From: JAVBOV01 sp031550205
Lineage (GTDB): Bacteria > Pseudomonadota > Alphaproteobacteria > RF32 > CAG-239
Assembly: GCA_031550205.1 (NCBI GenBank)
Contig: JAVBOV010000025.1
Span: 1 to 29,376 of the forward strand
DNA length: 29,376 nucleotides
Reading direction: 5' to 3'
A program made the position numbers and the translations under genes. Below the pieces are notes generated by a model. That model saw nothing but the letters and a program-made list of their open reading frames with translations, had not been told where the DNA came from and ran no database searches. Below are positions 23,554 through 29,376 of this stretch, one piece after another. The first letter of the stretch is position 1; every line of letters starts with the position of its first letter.

Positions 23554-24525
23554 ATGAAAACAATCAAAGTAAACTTTTGCGACCTGGGAGGCGGCAACAA
23601 AACCGACGAGCTTATTTTATCAATACTAAAAAAGCACTACCATATAGAGTTATCTAAAACGCCAGATTTTTTGTTTTATGGTCCGTTTGGGTATAATCAT
23701 TTATCTTATAAAAATTGTGTAAAAATATTTAAAACCAATGAAAATATTCTGCCTAACTTCAATTGGTGTGATTATGCAATTGGGTTTGATTATATCACCT
23801 TTGGTAATAGATACTTCAGATTCTCCGAAGGCATCACCCTTTCTCCGGAAGTTCAGCAAAGAGAAAATCTTCCCAACTCTTTGTCCAAAAGACTATTCTG
23901 CAACTTCATCTATAGAAACATCAACGGAGGAGAAGGTGCAAGGTTAAGGCCGGAGTTTTGTAAAAAGCTTATGCAGTATAAGCAGGTAGATTGTCCTGGT
24001 TTGGTCTTAAATAATATGTCTGCAGCGGACCTGGAATCACGCAAGGGGGATTGGGCAAACAGTAAAATAAAATTTCTCAAAAAATATAAGTTTACTATCG
24101 CATTTGAAAATTCCATGTCAGAAGGGTATACAACAGAAAAATTATCACAGCCTTTTATATCAAAATCCATACCAATTTATTGGGGAAATCCTTTAGTTAT
24201 AAAGGATTTTAACCCCAAAGCATTTATCAACTGCAATGATTATGGAAATGATTTTGACAAAGTAATAGCACGAATCATTGAGCTTGATCAAGATGATGAA
24301 AAATACATGGAAATGTTGCGTCAACCGGTAATGCAGGCCGATTATGACTTCAATGTTTTGGGAAATTTAGAAAAATTTTTGGTTGATATTATTGAAAAAG
24401 GCAATGCCCCTTTCAATAAAGATCCACTGGGCTGGGAGGAAAAAAGTTTTCGCAGATACATAAAAAACAGAACCAATCCCGGTCGCATCATTCGTCGTTT
24501 TTTTCGCCGTATTTTAAATAAATAA
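23554..24525 (+). CDS. Glycosyltransferase family 10 (alpha-1,3-fucosyltransferase-like)
   Basis: GT10 enzymes transfer fucose from GDP-fucose, for example onto N-acetylglucosamine in Lewis-type surface glycans. The 323-residue protein carries the family donor-binding signature: KYKFTIAFENSMSEGYTTEK from about residue 177, then IPIYWGNPLVIKDFNPKAFIN. The basic C-terminus (RRFFRRILNK) could hold it on the membrane, as in Helicobacter enzymes. GAGGT precedes the ATG. Base use is more AT-rich than in the genes to the left, which suggests transfer. It is followed after 10 nt by a cytidylyltransferase gene, probably the same transcript, so both likely serve surface polysaccharide or LPS. Another sugar donor cannot be excluded. 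Confidence 0.87.
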   Translation: MKTIKVNFCDLGGGNKTDELILSILKKHYHIELSKTPDFLFYGPFGYNHLSYKNCVKIFKTNENILPNFNWCDYAIGFDYITFGNRYFRFSEGITLSPEVQQRENLPNSLSKRLFCNFIYRNINGGEGARLRPEFCKKLMQYKQVDCPGLVLNNMSAADLESRKGDWANSKIKFLKKYKFTIAFENSMSEGYTTEKLSQPFISKSIPIYWGNPLVIKDFNPKAFINCNDYGNDFDKVIARIIELDQDDEKYMEMLRQPVMQADYDFNVLGNLEKFLVDIIEKGNAPFNKDPLGWEEKSFRRYIKNRTNPGRIIRRFFRRILNK

Positions 24526-24535
24526 AAAGGGTGTC

Positions 24536-24955
24536 ATGAATAAAAAGGTTTTGGTTTCCGGGTGTTTTGACGTTTTACATTCTGGTCATATTCGTTTTTT
24601 TGAAGAAGCAGCCGCCTATGGAGATGTATATGTCTCCATAGGCTCGGACGCAAATGTTGAAAAGCTTAAAAATCGTACCCCGCTGTATAATGAGGATGAG
24701 CGTAAATATATGGTTGAATCCTTAAAGTATGTTGCAAAGGCCTTTATCGGCCCCGGCATCGGACTGATGGATTTTGAGCCTTTGCTTGATGTTATAGAAC
24801 CGGATATATTTTTTGTTAATACTGATGGAGACAGCGCAGCCAAGAGGGCTCTAATTGAACAGCGTGGAATTAAATATGTGGTAAGCACCCGCGCTCCCAA
24901 AGAAAAGCTTCCAAGCCGTTCTACCACCGCCATCCGCAATGTGATTAAAAAATAA
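24536..24955 (+). CDS. Cytidylyltransferase-like nucleotidyltransferase (TagD/RfaE-C type)
   Basis: The 139-residue protein has the cytidylyltransferase signature GCFDVLHSGH (HSGH at 15-18) and, near the end, RSTTAIR (128-134), in place of the usual ISSTxIR. Length and layout fit glycerol-3-phosphate cytidylyltransferase or the adenylyltransferase half of heptose activation (HldE C-terminal part). It makes a nucleotide-activated sugar or polyol. AAGGG precedes the ATG. It follows the GT10 gene closely, so a role in making a surface glycan is likely. Substrate not determined. Confidence 0.85.
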   Translation: MNKKVLVSGCFDVLHSGHIRFFEEAAAYGDVYVSIGSDANVEKLKNRTPLYNEDERKYMVESLKYVAKAFIGPGIGLMDFEPLLDVIEPDIFFVNTDGDSAAKRALIEQRGIKYVVSTRAPKEKLPSRSTTAIRNVIKK

Positions 24956-25011
24956 ATTCTCTCAATTTCCAAGATTGCTTAATCCCAAATTTAACAAATG
25001 GTCATAAATAT

Positions 25012-25035
25012 CAGCCACCTGCATACAGTGGCGGA
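25012..25035. repeat. 24-nt copy of tRNA-Ser 3' end plus terminator (left att-like copy)
   Basis: CAGCCACC and GCATACAGTGGCGGA flank one variable base. The same 24 nt, with one mismatch, occur at 26577-26600, where they form the last bases of tRNA-Ser (TCCGCCA on minus) and its terminator hairpin. Here no tRNA body is attached. Confidence 0.85.
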
Positions 25036-25065
25036 AGTGTTTACACACTTTTCGAACTGATTATA
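25029..25065. repeat. 37-nt repeat, copy 1
   Basis: It begins TGGCGGAAG and ends TTCGAACTGATTATA. A copy at 25778-25814 matches with about three differences, and a shortened, inverted copy is at 26482-26499. It overlaps the right end of the tRNA-Ser-derived repeat. Confidence 0.85.
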
Positions 25066-25113
25066 ATGATGAACTTGTTATTTTGTTTAATAAAATATCA
25101 GAACTCCAAGCAT

Positions 25114-25150
25114 TGTCATTCCGCACTTGATGCGGAATCCAGGTCAAATA
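25114..25150. repeat. TGTCATTC-type palindromic repeat, copy 2
   Basis: The stem CCGCA/TGCGG encloses CTTGA and ends GAATCCAGGTCAAATA. Flanks and loop match 4789-4826 but the stem differs on both arms. Confidence 0.85.
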
Positions 25151-25155
25151 ATTAG

Positions 25156-25359
25156 CTATTTGTCGGTTATCTCAAACAATTCATCGGGGGTGCAATCAAG
25201 CAGGTTGCACAATGTCTCAATAGTCTCAAAGCGAATTGATTTCGTTTCGTTATTGATTAATCTCTTCGCGTTTTGATAACTTGTTCCAAGTTGTTTATAT
25301 AACCAGTATTTTGTCCTGCCCTGCTTTTCCAGAAGCTCTAAAATGTTCATTTTAATCAT
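25156..25359 (-). CDS. Small XRE-family (Cro/CI-type) regulator
   Basis: The 67-residue protein is a single helix-turn-helix domain: NILELLEKQGRTKYWLYKQL, SYQNAKRLIN as recognition helix region, IETLCNLLDCTPDELFEI as the closing helices. I chose the ATG at 25359 because GGAG lies 6 nt upstream. It has no ligand or oligomer domain. It is divergent from a 57-residue cysteine-rich gene, and a perfect 20-bp palindrome lies between them, so it probably represses both, its own gene included. The DNA is AT-rich, unlike the core genes. Confidence 0.88.
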   Translation of the reverse strand: MIKMNILELLEKQGRTKYWLYKQLGTSYQNAKRLINNETKSIRFETIETLCNLLDCTPDELFEITDK

Positions 25360-25411
25360 CGTTTTCTCCCGCTTATAGACGTGCAGGAGTAATACTAGTG
25401 CATAGTACATC

Positions 25412-25440
25412 TTGACATATAGAACTGTAGATTATATAAT
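25412..25440 (+). promoter_or_regulatory. Consensus sigma70 promoter
   Basis: TTGACA (25412-25417), a 17-bp spacer and TATAAT (25435-25440) match the consensus exactly in both hexamers and spacing. It drives the mini-gene at 25472. Such strength would usually need a repressor. Confidence 0.9.
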
Positions 25441-25445
25441 CTACA
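25426..25445. promoter_or_regulatory. Perfect 20-bp palindrome, likely XRE operator
   Basis: TGTAGATTATATAATCTACA is its own reverse complement and covers the minus-10 box of the plus promoter. It also contains a TATAAT on the minus strand (25436-25431) that could serve the XRE gene, with a weak TTGCTG about 16 bp upstream. Binding there would block both promoters. Confidence 0.85.
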
Positions 25446-25471
25446 TGTAGAGCAGCAAATGTTGGGCATTT

Positions 25472-25645
25472 ATGATGAATTGTGAGAATTGTTTTTGTAT
25501 ATATTGGAAAAAAGACCAATGTATTTTAGGAGAAATTTCTTTAAACACTTCAGGCGCCTGTGAAAGTTGTATATACGTAAACATAGATAAAGAAATATTA
25601 AAAATCGAACGCGAAAAAATCCTCAAATCCCACAAAATCAGCTAA
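25472..25645 (+). CDS. Cysteine-rich mini-protein (57 aa)
   Basis: The frame opens MMNCENCFCIYWKKDQC and ends LKSHKIS. It has six Cys, at 4, 7, 9, 17, 30 and 33, in a CxxCxC ... C ... CxxC arrangement followed by a charged helix (IDKEILKIEREKIL). This pattern suits a small zinc ribbon or other metal site. The two-part layout, Cys-rich head and helical tail, resembles short Cys-rich proteins of unknown role in gut bacteria, but I do not recognise a named family. The ribosome site is weak (TTGGG). The consensus promoter at 25412 lies 32 nt upstream and nothing else follows it. It has no signal peptide. Confidence 0.72.
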   Translation: MMNCENCFCIYWKKDQCILGEISLNTSGACESCIYVNIDKEILKIEREKILKSHKIS

Positions 25646-25656
25646 TTGCGGCGATA

Positions 25657-25786
25657 CTTCCGTCTCGCCTGCGCCTGGTGGTCAAACCCCCTTCTTCGGG
25701 TGTCCAAACCCGCCTTACGTAGTCCATCTTCTCTAACCCTCCGCCGCTAATCGCGACGTAGCGTTAGCGAAGACGGATGGCGGAAG
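25657..25786. repeat. Imperfect palindromic element between mini-gene and hydrolase gene
   Basis: It starts CTTCCGTCTCGCC and ends GACGGATGGCGGAAG, with an inner hairpin CGCTAA/TTAGCG. It is richer in G and C than the flanking genes and overlaps the left end of the 37-nt repeat copy 2. It belongs to the common class of intergenic palindromes. Confidence 0.55.
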
Positions 25787-25814
25787 CATTTATACACTTT
25801 TCGAACTGATTATA
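25778..25814. repeat. 37-nt repeat, copy 2
   Basis: TGGCGGAAGCATTTATACAC followed by TTTTCGAACTGATTATA. It differs from 25029-25065 at about three positions and lies just after the 3' end of the hydrolase gene. Confidence 0.85.
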
Positions 25815-25853
25815 CTATCGAGTTTATAAATTTAACATCAAAACTGATTGAAT

Positions 25854-26435
25854 TTAATCTACCAAATCAACAATAGTCTCATTCAGGTTATCATGGTCTG
25901 ATAAATCATCGATAACATATTTTACGTTACAGCCCTCGACCAACAAACTCTTGTATGTGTCTTTTTTATCTTGAGTTAAGACATCATCGTTTTTAGCTTC
26001 AATCCATATAATAGGAATGTTTTTATTTTTAACACCCTTTTCTAATATCTCACTCGGATAGAAGCCACATAGGCTTATAACCTTATTGGGTGCGGCTTTG
26101 TCTGAAAAAGCAATATACATTGACATGAAAGCACCTTGCGAACGACCTGCCAATATTACATCTTTCCAACACAAGCCTAATTGTAAAAGCTTTTTGTTGA
26201 CCTCGGTAATTATATAATTTGCCGATATATCAATTTTATTATCAAATATATGCTTTTTAGGAGATTTTTGAATTTCGTACCAAGCAAAGCCTCCTCTATC
26301 TCTTTGACTATCAAAAGGGGCATCTAAGCTAAGTATATGTGCATTTAATTTGTCAGCCAGTTTTATAACAAGTTCTTCATTATTTCTTTTATCAAAACCA
26401 AAGCCATGCAAATACACTAATAGTTTATTTTTCAT
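25854..26435 (-). CDS. Alpha/beta hydrolase, carboxylesterase-type
   Basis: The 193-residue protein has the order of the phospholipase/carboxylesterase family. LLVYLHGFGFD supplies the oxyanion-hole region, S99 in AGRSQGAF is the nucleophile, D150 or D151 in EAKNDDV is the acid, and H181 in LSDHDNL completes the triad. No signal peptide is present, so it is cytosolic. The substrate is unknown; relatives split short esters. AGGA lies about 10 nt before the ATG, a weak site. The gene is AT-rich and has oppositely oriented 37-nt repeat copies on either side, so it may have arrived as a small cassette. Confidence 0.85.
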   Translation of the reverse strand: MKNKLLVYLHGFGFDKRNNEELVIKLADKLNAHILSLDAPFDSQRDRGGFAWYEIQKSPKKHIFDNKIDISANYIITEVNKKLLQLGLCWKDVILAGRSQGAFMSMYIAFSDKAAPNKVISLCGFYPSEILEKGVKNKNIPIIWIEAKNDDVLTQDKKDTYKSLLVEGCNVKYVIDDLSDHDNLNETIVDLVD

Positions 26436-26481
26436 TTGGCAAATATCCTAAATTCATTATGTAAAATATAATATCCAGCAG

Positions 26482-26499
26482 ATTAGTTCGAAAATGCTT
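26482..26499. repeat. Shortened inverted copy of the 37-nt repeat
   Basis: ATTAGTTCGAAAATGCTT matches the reverse complement of copy 2 (25778-25814) with one mismatch and a 9-nt deletion. It lies upstream of the hydrolase start. Confidence 0.55.
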
Positions 26500-26569
26500 A
26501 AAAATCAACAATTTTCAAAAACGCTCGTTTCGAACTCGCTTCGGGCTATGAATATCAACACGTTCGGGA

Positions 26570-26685
<116 letters not shown>

Positions 26686-26703
26686 GTTAGAAGTATTTAA
26701 AAA

Positions 26704-26918
26704 TGTCATTGTGAGGGGCAACCCGTCCGCCATAGCCTTGGCGAAGGTGGAAGCCCCGTGACAATCTCGGCTGAATCAATTTTGCCGAGATCATCACGGC
26801 CTTGGTCCTCGGGTTCAACCTAGTTCGACTTCGTCTCAAGCGGTTGACTCCGAGGATGACATTCCGTAGTCATCGGGCTCTGCCCGGCTGACCTGTTATG
26901 TCTAACCTCATGATGACA
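26704..26918. repeat. Nested palindromic repeat cluster
   Basis: The outer parts match the repeat at 6678-6764. Compared with it, about 30 nt (26720-26749, containing CCGTCCGCCATAGCCTTGGC) sit inside the first hairpin, and about 100 nt (26805-26905, with CCTCGGGTTCAACC and another TGACATTCC unit) sit inside the second. It accounts for most of the gene-free stretch between tRNA-Ser and the DUF2147 gene. Confidence 0.8.
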
Positions 26919-27021
26919 GCTTTTAATCTCAGCAATTTAATGCCCAAAGCCCATATAGTCAACACATTTTTGTTTGAAATCTTTTCCAAAAAGATATAAT
27001 CTTTTATTCAAGGAGAAAATC

Positions 27022-27483
27022 ATGAAAAAACTCATCTTATCTTTATTTTTGCTAACCTTAAGCACCACAGCCTCTTTTTCTGCCGAACCCATCACCGGCA
27101 CCTGGAAAACCATTGACGATGAAACCGGCGAGGCCAAAAGCCTGGTGCGCATATATGAATATCAAGGCCAATATTACGGCCGCGTGGTCAAACTCTTCAA
27201 AGACCCTGAGCGCACCGCCAAAGGCATCAAAGGCAGCCCCAAAATAAACGGCCTCGACATTATCTGGAACATGCATGATGCCGGCGAAAAGTTCACCGGC
27301 GGCGAAATTCTCGACCCTAAAAAAGGCAAAATCTACACCTGTGAAATTTGGAAAGACAAAGACGGAACTCTTATTGTCCGTGGCAAATTCGGCCCCTTCG
27401 GCCGCAACCAAACCTGGCAGCCCGAACCCCCAATAAAAGCAGAACCCAAAATCCTAACCCCTTCAATCCCTGAAGAAGAATAA
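27022..27483 (+). CDS. DUF2147 secreted protein
   Basis: The 153-residue protein has a signal peptide (about residues 1-20, ending SFSA) and a DUF2147 body: GTWKTIDDETGEAKSLVRIY, YYGRVVKLF, GLDIIWNM, GEILDPKKGKIYTCEIWKD and LIVRGKFGPFGRNQTW. The family is a small lipocalin-like beta barrel of uncertain role, found in the periplasm or outer membrane of Gram-negative bacteria. A charged Pro-rich tail ends the protein. I chose ATG 27022, which has AAGGAG 6 nt upstream; an earlier in-frame ATG would spoil the signal peptide. A terminator follows. Confidence 0.92.
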   Translation: MKKLILSLFLLTLSTTASFSAEPITGTWKTIDDETGEAKSLVRIYEYQGQYYGRVVKLFKDPERTAKGIKGSPKINGLDIIWNMHDAGEKFTGGEILDPKKGKIYTCEIWKDKDGTLIVRGKFGPFGRNQTWQPEPPIKAEPKILTPSIPEEE

Positions 27484-27488
27484 GCAAT

Positions 27489-27516
27489 AAGACTCCCACA
27501 AGGGGAGTTTTATTTT
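27489..27516 (+). terminator. Terminator after the DUF2147 gene
   Basis: The stem ACTCCC/GGGAGT with a short loop is followed by TTTATTTT. Confidence 0.85.
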
Positions 27517-27517
27517 A

Positions 27518-27532
27518 TGGCGTCCCCAGCAA
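27518..27532. repeat. 15-nt copy of the tRNA-Arg 3' end
   Basis: TGGCGTCCCCAGCAA repeats exactly the last 15 bases of tRNA-Arg (27687-27701) in the same orientation. Between the two lies the structured element E2. Confidence 0.9.
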
Positions 27533-27652
27533 TTGCTAAGTAAAAATATGCGGAATTGCGCATATTTTTATCTGTAAAATCTGTGTAACATCTTAGTGAG
27601 TTTGCGAAGCAAAAGCGAGCAAGACGAGCTTAGATGCCTCAGTAATATTCTT
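27530..27652. other. Structured non-coding element, copy E2 (strand unknown)
   Basis: CAATTGCTAAG opens the element as in E1. Stem 1 (27541-27552 with 27559-27570) is again a perfect 12-bp helix with a 6-nt loop, but with five of its base pairs changed relative to E1. The linker TCTGTAAAATCT is identical. Stem 2 pairs 27589-27596 (CATCTTAG) with 27629-27636 (CTTAGATG) and keeps the same T-T mismatch. It lies between the DUF2147 terminator and tRNA-Arg. Small RNA, cis element and mobile palindrome all remain possible. Confidence 0.65.
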
Positions 27653-27705
27653 GCTTGGACGGCAAACACCTGCTTTAGATGGTGTTTGGCGTCCCCAGCA
27701 AGAAT
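27647..27705. repeat. Long inverted repeat that includes the tRNA-Arg 3' end
   Basis: The left arm ATTCTTGCTTGGACGG with CAAACACC pairs with the right arm GGTGTTTGGCGTCCCC with AGCAAGAAT, with few mismatches over about 24 nt. The right arm holds the tRNA T-arm and acceptor end. On the minus strand it places a hairpin right after the CCA. No T-run follows, so it is not a typical terminator. Confidence 0.75.
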
Positions 27706-27761
27706 CGAACTTACAATTAGGGTTTAGGAAACCCTCGTTATATCCATTTAACTATGGGGAC
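27687..27761 (-). tRNA. tRNA-Arg(CCT)
   Basis: The acceptor stem GTCCCCA pairs with TGGGGAC, and CCA is encoded. The anticodon stem AGGGT/ACCCT holds the loop TTCCTAA, giving CCT, which reads AGG. The T-arm is AAGTTCGATTCTT. Length is 75 nt with CCA. Confidence 0.96.
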
Positions 27762-27833
27762 ACGCTAGGATTTATAACGGCTTTCCTCAAAAATTTCAAC
27801 CATAATCTAAAGTCCAAAATCAAAAATCTAAAA

Positions 27834-28937
27834 TTATTTCAAATTTTCCAAAAATTTGATTTGTATCTCCGCCACCTGCTTAACCGATTCTAAGTCCACA
27901 TATTCTCCGGCTGCGTGCATTCCGCTGCCTGAGCCTGAGTGCATAATCACCGTTGAGCCGCGCACTGCAAAAGCTCTGGAATCCGTGGCTCCGCCGATTT
28001 GTTCAAACTCAATTTGCTTGCCCAAAACTTCTTCGGCCAGTTTTTTATACGCCAAAATATGCGGGTCTGTTTCGCTCATTACCACCGGTGTTGAAGAAGA
28101 AACAACCTCAAACGAAACGCCTTCCGCCATGCACTTGTCCAAACTCCTGCGCAAATTTTCAACCGAAGATGTTTCTGTCAAGCGAAAATCGAGCAGGGCT
28201 TCAGATTCATTGCAAATCACATTAGCCACCTCGCCGCCTGAAATTTTGGCAAAATGCACCGTATCAATCCACGTATCTTTTGGTTTTCCGCCCTCATCCT
28301 TGGCAAAATACGGATAAATTTTTCTGATATTCACCCAGGTCTGCATCAATTTTTCATTAGCGTCAGAACCTTCCCAAGGTGTTGAACCGTGCGCCTCAAC
28401 GCCGCGCGCGGTAATCTTCACAAACACCGGGTTTTTGCACTTTGAAACAATTCTGAAAATATTTCCGGCCGTGTCGTTATCTAAAACAATTTTGGCTCTC
28501 AAATCCGGGTTTTCTTCCAAAAACGCTTCAGTTCCTTTTGAGCCTTTTTCCTCATCGGTAGAAAGAATTATGCCAAACTTAATCGGCAGCTTGTTTTCCA
28601 AAACGTGCAGCATAGAGTTCAAAGCCACGGCGGCAAAAGCCTTCATATCCAGCGTGCCGCGCCCATACATTTTTCCGTCTTCAACCTTTGGTTCAAACAT
28701 TGCATCTGCCGCCGGCACCACGTCTAAGTGCCCCAAAACCAAAGCGTCCAATTCTTTTTCAACCGTGTTGGCAATGAACAGAAGCGGAGCCTCTTTAACC
28801 TTGTCGAAAACGGCAATTCTTGCTGTTGTGTTGGCAAAGATCCAAGTGCAATAATCCAGACATTTTTTAATCTCTGAAATATTTCCGGTTTCGGTTTTGA
28901 ACTTTACCAAGTCTTCAATTGTTTTAATCAAGTCCAT
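27834..28937 (-). CDS. M20-family metallopeptidase (ArgE/DapE-like)
   Basis: M20 enzymes remove acyl or amino-acid groups with two zinc ions; members include acetylornithine deacetylase (ArgE) and succinyl-diaminopimelate desuccinylase (DapE). The 367-residue protein shows the expected ligands: H70 in GHLDVVP, with D72 beside it, bridging D97 in GRGTLDMK, E129-E130 in STDEEKG, D153 or D155 in VLDNDT, and H341 in GMHAAGE. The dimerisation domain sits between, about residues 170-280 (KITARGVEAHGSTPWEGSDA). AAGGAG precedes the ATG. The nearest match by feel is ArgE, but general aminoacylase or dipeptidase activity cannot be ruled out. It is a single gene, divergent from the SH3-domain gene. Confidence 0.9.
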   Translation of the reverse strand: MDLIKTIEDLVKFKTETGNISEIKKCLDYCTWIFANTTARIAVFDKVKEAPLLFIANTVEKELDALVLGHLDVVPAADAMFEPKVEDGKMYGRGTLDMKAFAAVALNSMLHVLENKLPIKFGIILSTDEEKGSKGTEAFLEENPDLRAKIVLDNDTAGNIFRIVSKCKNPVFVKITARGVEAHGSTPWEGSDANEKLMQTWVNIRKIYPYFAKDEGGKPKDTWIDTVHFAKISGGEVANVICNESEALLDFRLTETSSVENLRRSLDKCMAEGVSFEVVSSSTPVVMSETDPHILAYKKLAEEVLGKQIEFEQIGGATDSRAFAVRGSTVIMHSGSGSGMHAAGEYVDLESVKQVAEIQIKFLENLK

Positions 28938-29007
28938 TTTTTTAACTCCTTGGTAATTATATTATGGTAAAATATGCCCGAGTGCAAATGTTTTAAAGAG
29001 GGAAAAA

Positions 29008-29376
29008 ATGAAAAGGTTTATGTTTGGCATATTGGGTTTAATGCTGCTTTGCGGCAATAGCTTTGCCAATGAAACCGTTGAAGACGGTGAAAGCGGCGGA
29101 AAACTTCCGCGCATGGTGGTTCTCCGTTCAAATTTAATCAATGCGCGCTCCGGTCCCGGCTCCAGATACCCCATAGAATGGGTTTACAGCCAGAAAGACG
29201 CTCCGATAGAAATTACCGCCGAGTTTGAACTCTGGCGCAAAATCAAAGATTGGGACGGTTCTGAAAGCTGGGTGCACAAAAGCATGCTCTCCAGTTCCAA
29301 ACGCACGGTAAAAGTAACCTCCAAAGGTGAAAATAATTTGTATAATAAGGCAGACTCAAAATCAAAAATCATTGCC
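29008..29376 (+). CDS. Secreted bacterial SH3-domain protein (partial, runs off the window)
   Basis: The visible 123 residues start with a signal peptide (MKRFMFGILGLMLLCGNSFA) and, from about residue 37, an SH3-like domain: VLRSNLINARSGPGSRYPIEW, then FELWRKIKDWDGSESWVHKSML. Such domains, common in alphaproteobacteria, bind cell-wall peptides or other envelope parts. A second SH3-like stretch seems to begin at VKVTSKGENNLYNKAD. GAGGG lies 5-9 nt before the ATG. The C-terminus is beyond the window. Confidence 0.88.
   Translation, partial: MKRFMFGILGLMLLCGNSFANETVEDGESGGKLPRMVVLRSNLINARSGPGSRYPIEWVYSQKDAPIEITAEFELWRKIKDWDGSESWVHKSMLSSSKRTVKVTSKGENNLYNKADSKSKIIA

Noticed and set aside
25441..25635. 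Minus-strand open frame of 64 codons opposite the Cys-rich mini-gene
   Set aside because: The plus strand has a consensus promoter and an ordered Cys pattern; the opposite frame has neither.
25012..25814. Integron attC sites or CRISPR repeats as the source of the repeated 37-nt units
   Set aside because: There is no integrase or cas gene, only two and a half copies, and no attC-type core pairs or regular spacing.

Overview
This window looks like chromosome from a Gram-negative alphaproteobacterium, probably host- or gut-associated. That is inferred from the S1 gene type (six S1 domains, about 565 residues, next to cmk), an RquA-type rhodoquinone enzyme, outer-membrane proteins of the OprB and FadL types, strong Shine-Dalgarno sites, and dispersed palindromes of the 'TGTCATTC' kind seen in many alphaproteobacteria. 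No rRNA, CRISPR array, phage gene, integrase or transposase was seen.

Left part (1-8.1 kb): a minus-strand group encodes a secreted Ala/Pro-rich protein, RsmE and RquA. Divergent from it are cmk and rpsA. Then come a repeat-rich gap, a small membrane protein, a serine S66 carboxypeptidase and ahcY. Middle left (8.2-13.2 kb): a tight minus-strand operon encodes an AdiC-type arginine/agmatine antiporter, an AdiA-type arginine decarboxylase and an OprB-like porin. It reads as an arginine-dependent acid-resistance system with its own outer-membrane pore.

Middle (13.4-23.4 kb): signalling and envelope genes. A protein of thirteen MORN-like repeats precedes a soluble hybrid histidine kinase and an Hpt protein in one operon. 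An HxlR regulator with a secreted partner lies divergent from a FadL-type porin. A second Hpt protein and a large transmembrane hybrid kinase converge. Two hybrid kinases and two free Hpt proteins occur without any response regulator that carries an output domain.

Right part (23.5-29.4 kb): visibly more AT-rich accessory DNA holds a GT10 fucosyltransferase, a cytidylyltransferase, an XRE regulator divergent from a 57-residue cysteine-rich mini-protein, and a serine hydrolase. It ends at tRNA-Ser(GGA), and a 24-nt copy of the tRNA 3' end plus terminator lies on the far side of the XRE-to-hydrolase segment. Beyond are a DUF2147 protein, tRNA-Arg(CCT) with several partial copies of its own 3' end, an M20 peptidase and the start of an SH3-domain secreted protein.

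The most unusual signals are non-coding. (1) Two diverged copies of a roughly 120-nt element (5069-5190 and 27530-27652) have different stem sequences but keep both helices through paired changes. (2) A sigma70 promoter matching consensus in both hexamers and spacing overlaps a perfect 20-bp palindrome between the XRE gene and the mini-gene. (3) tRNA 3'-end duplications flank small inserts at both tRNA genes. (4) Palindromic repeats are nested inside one another.
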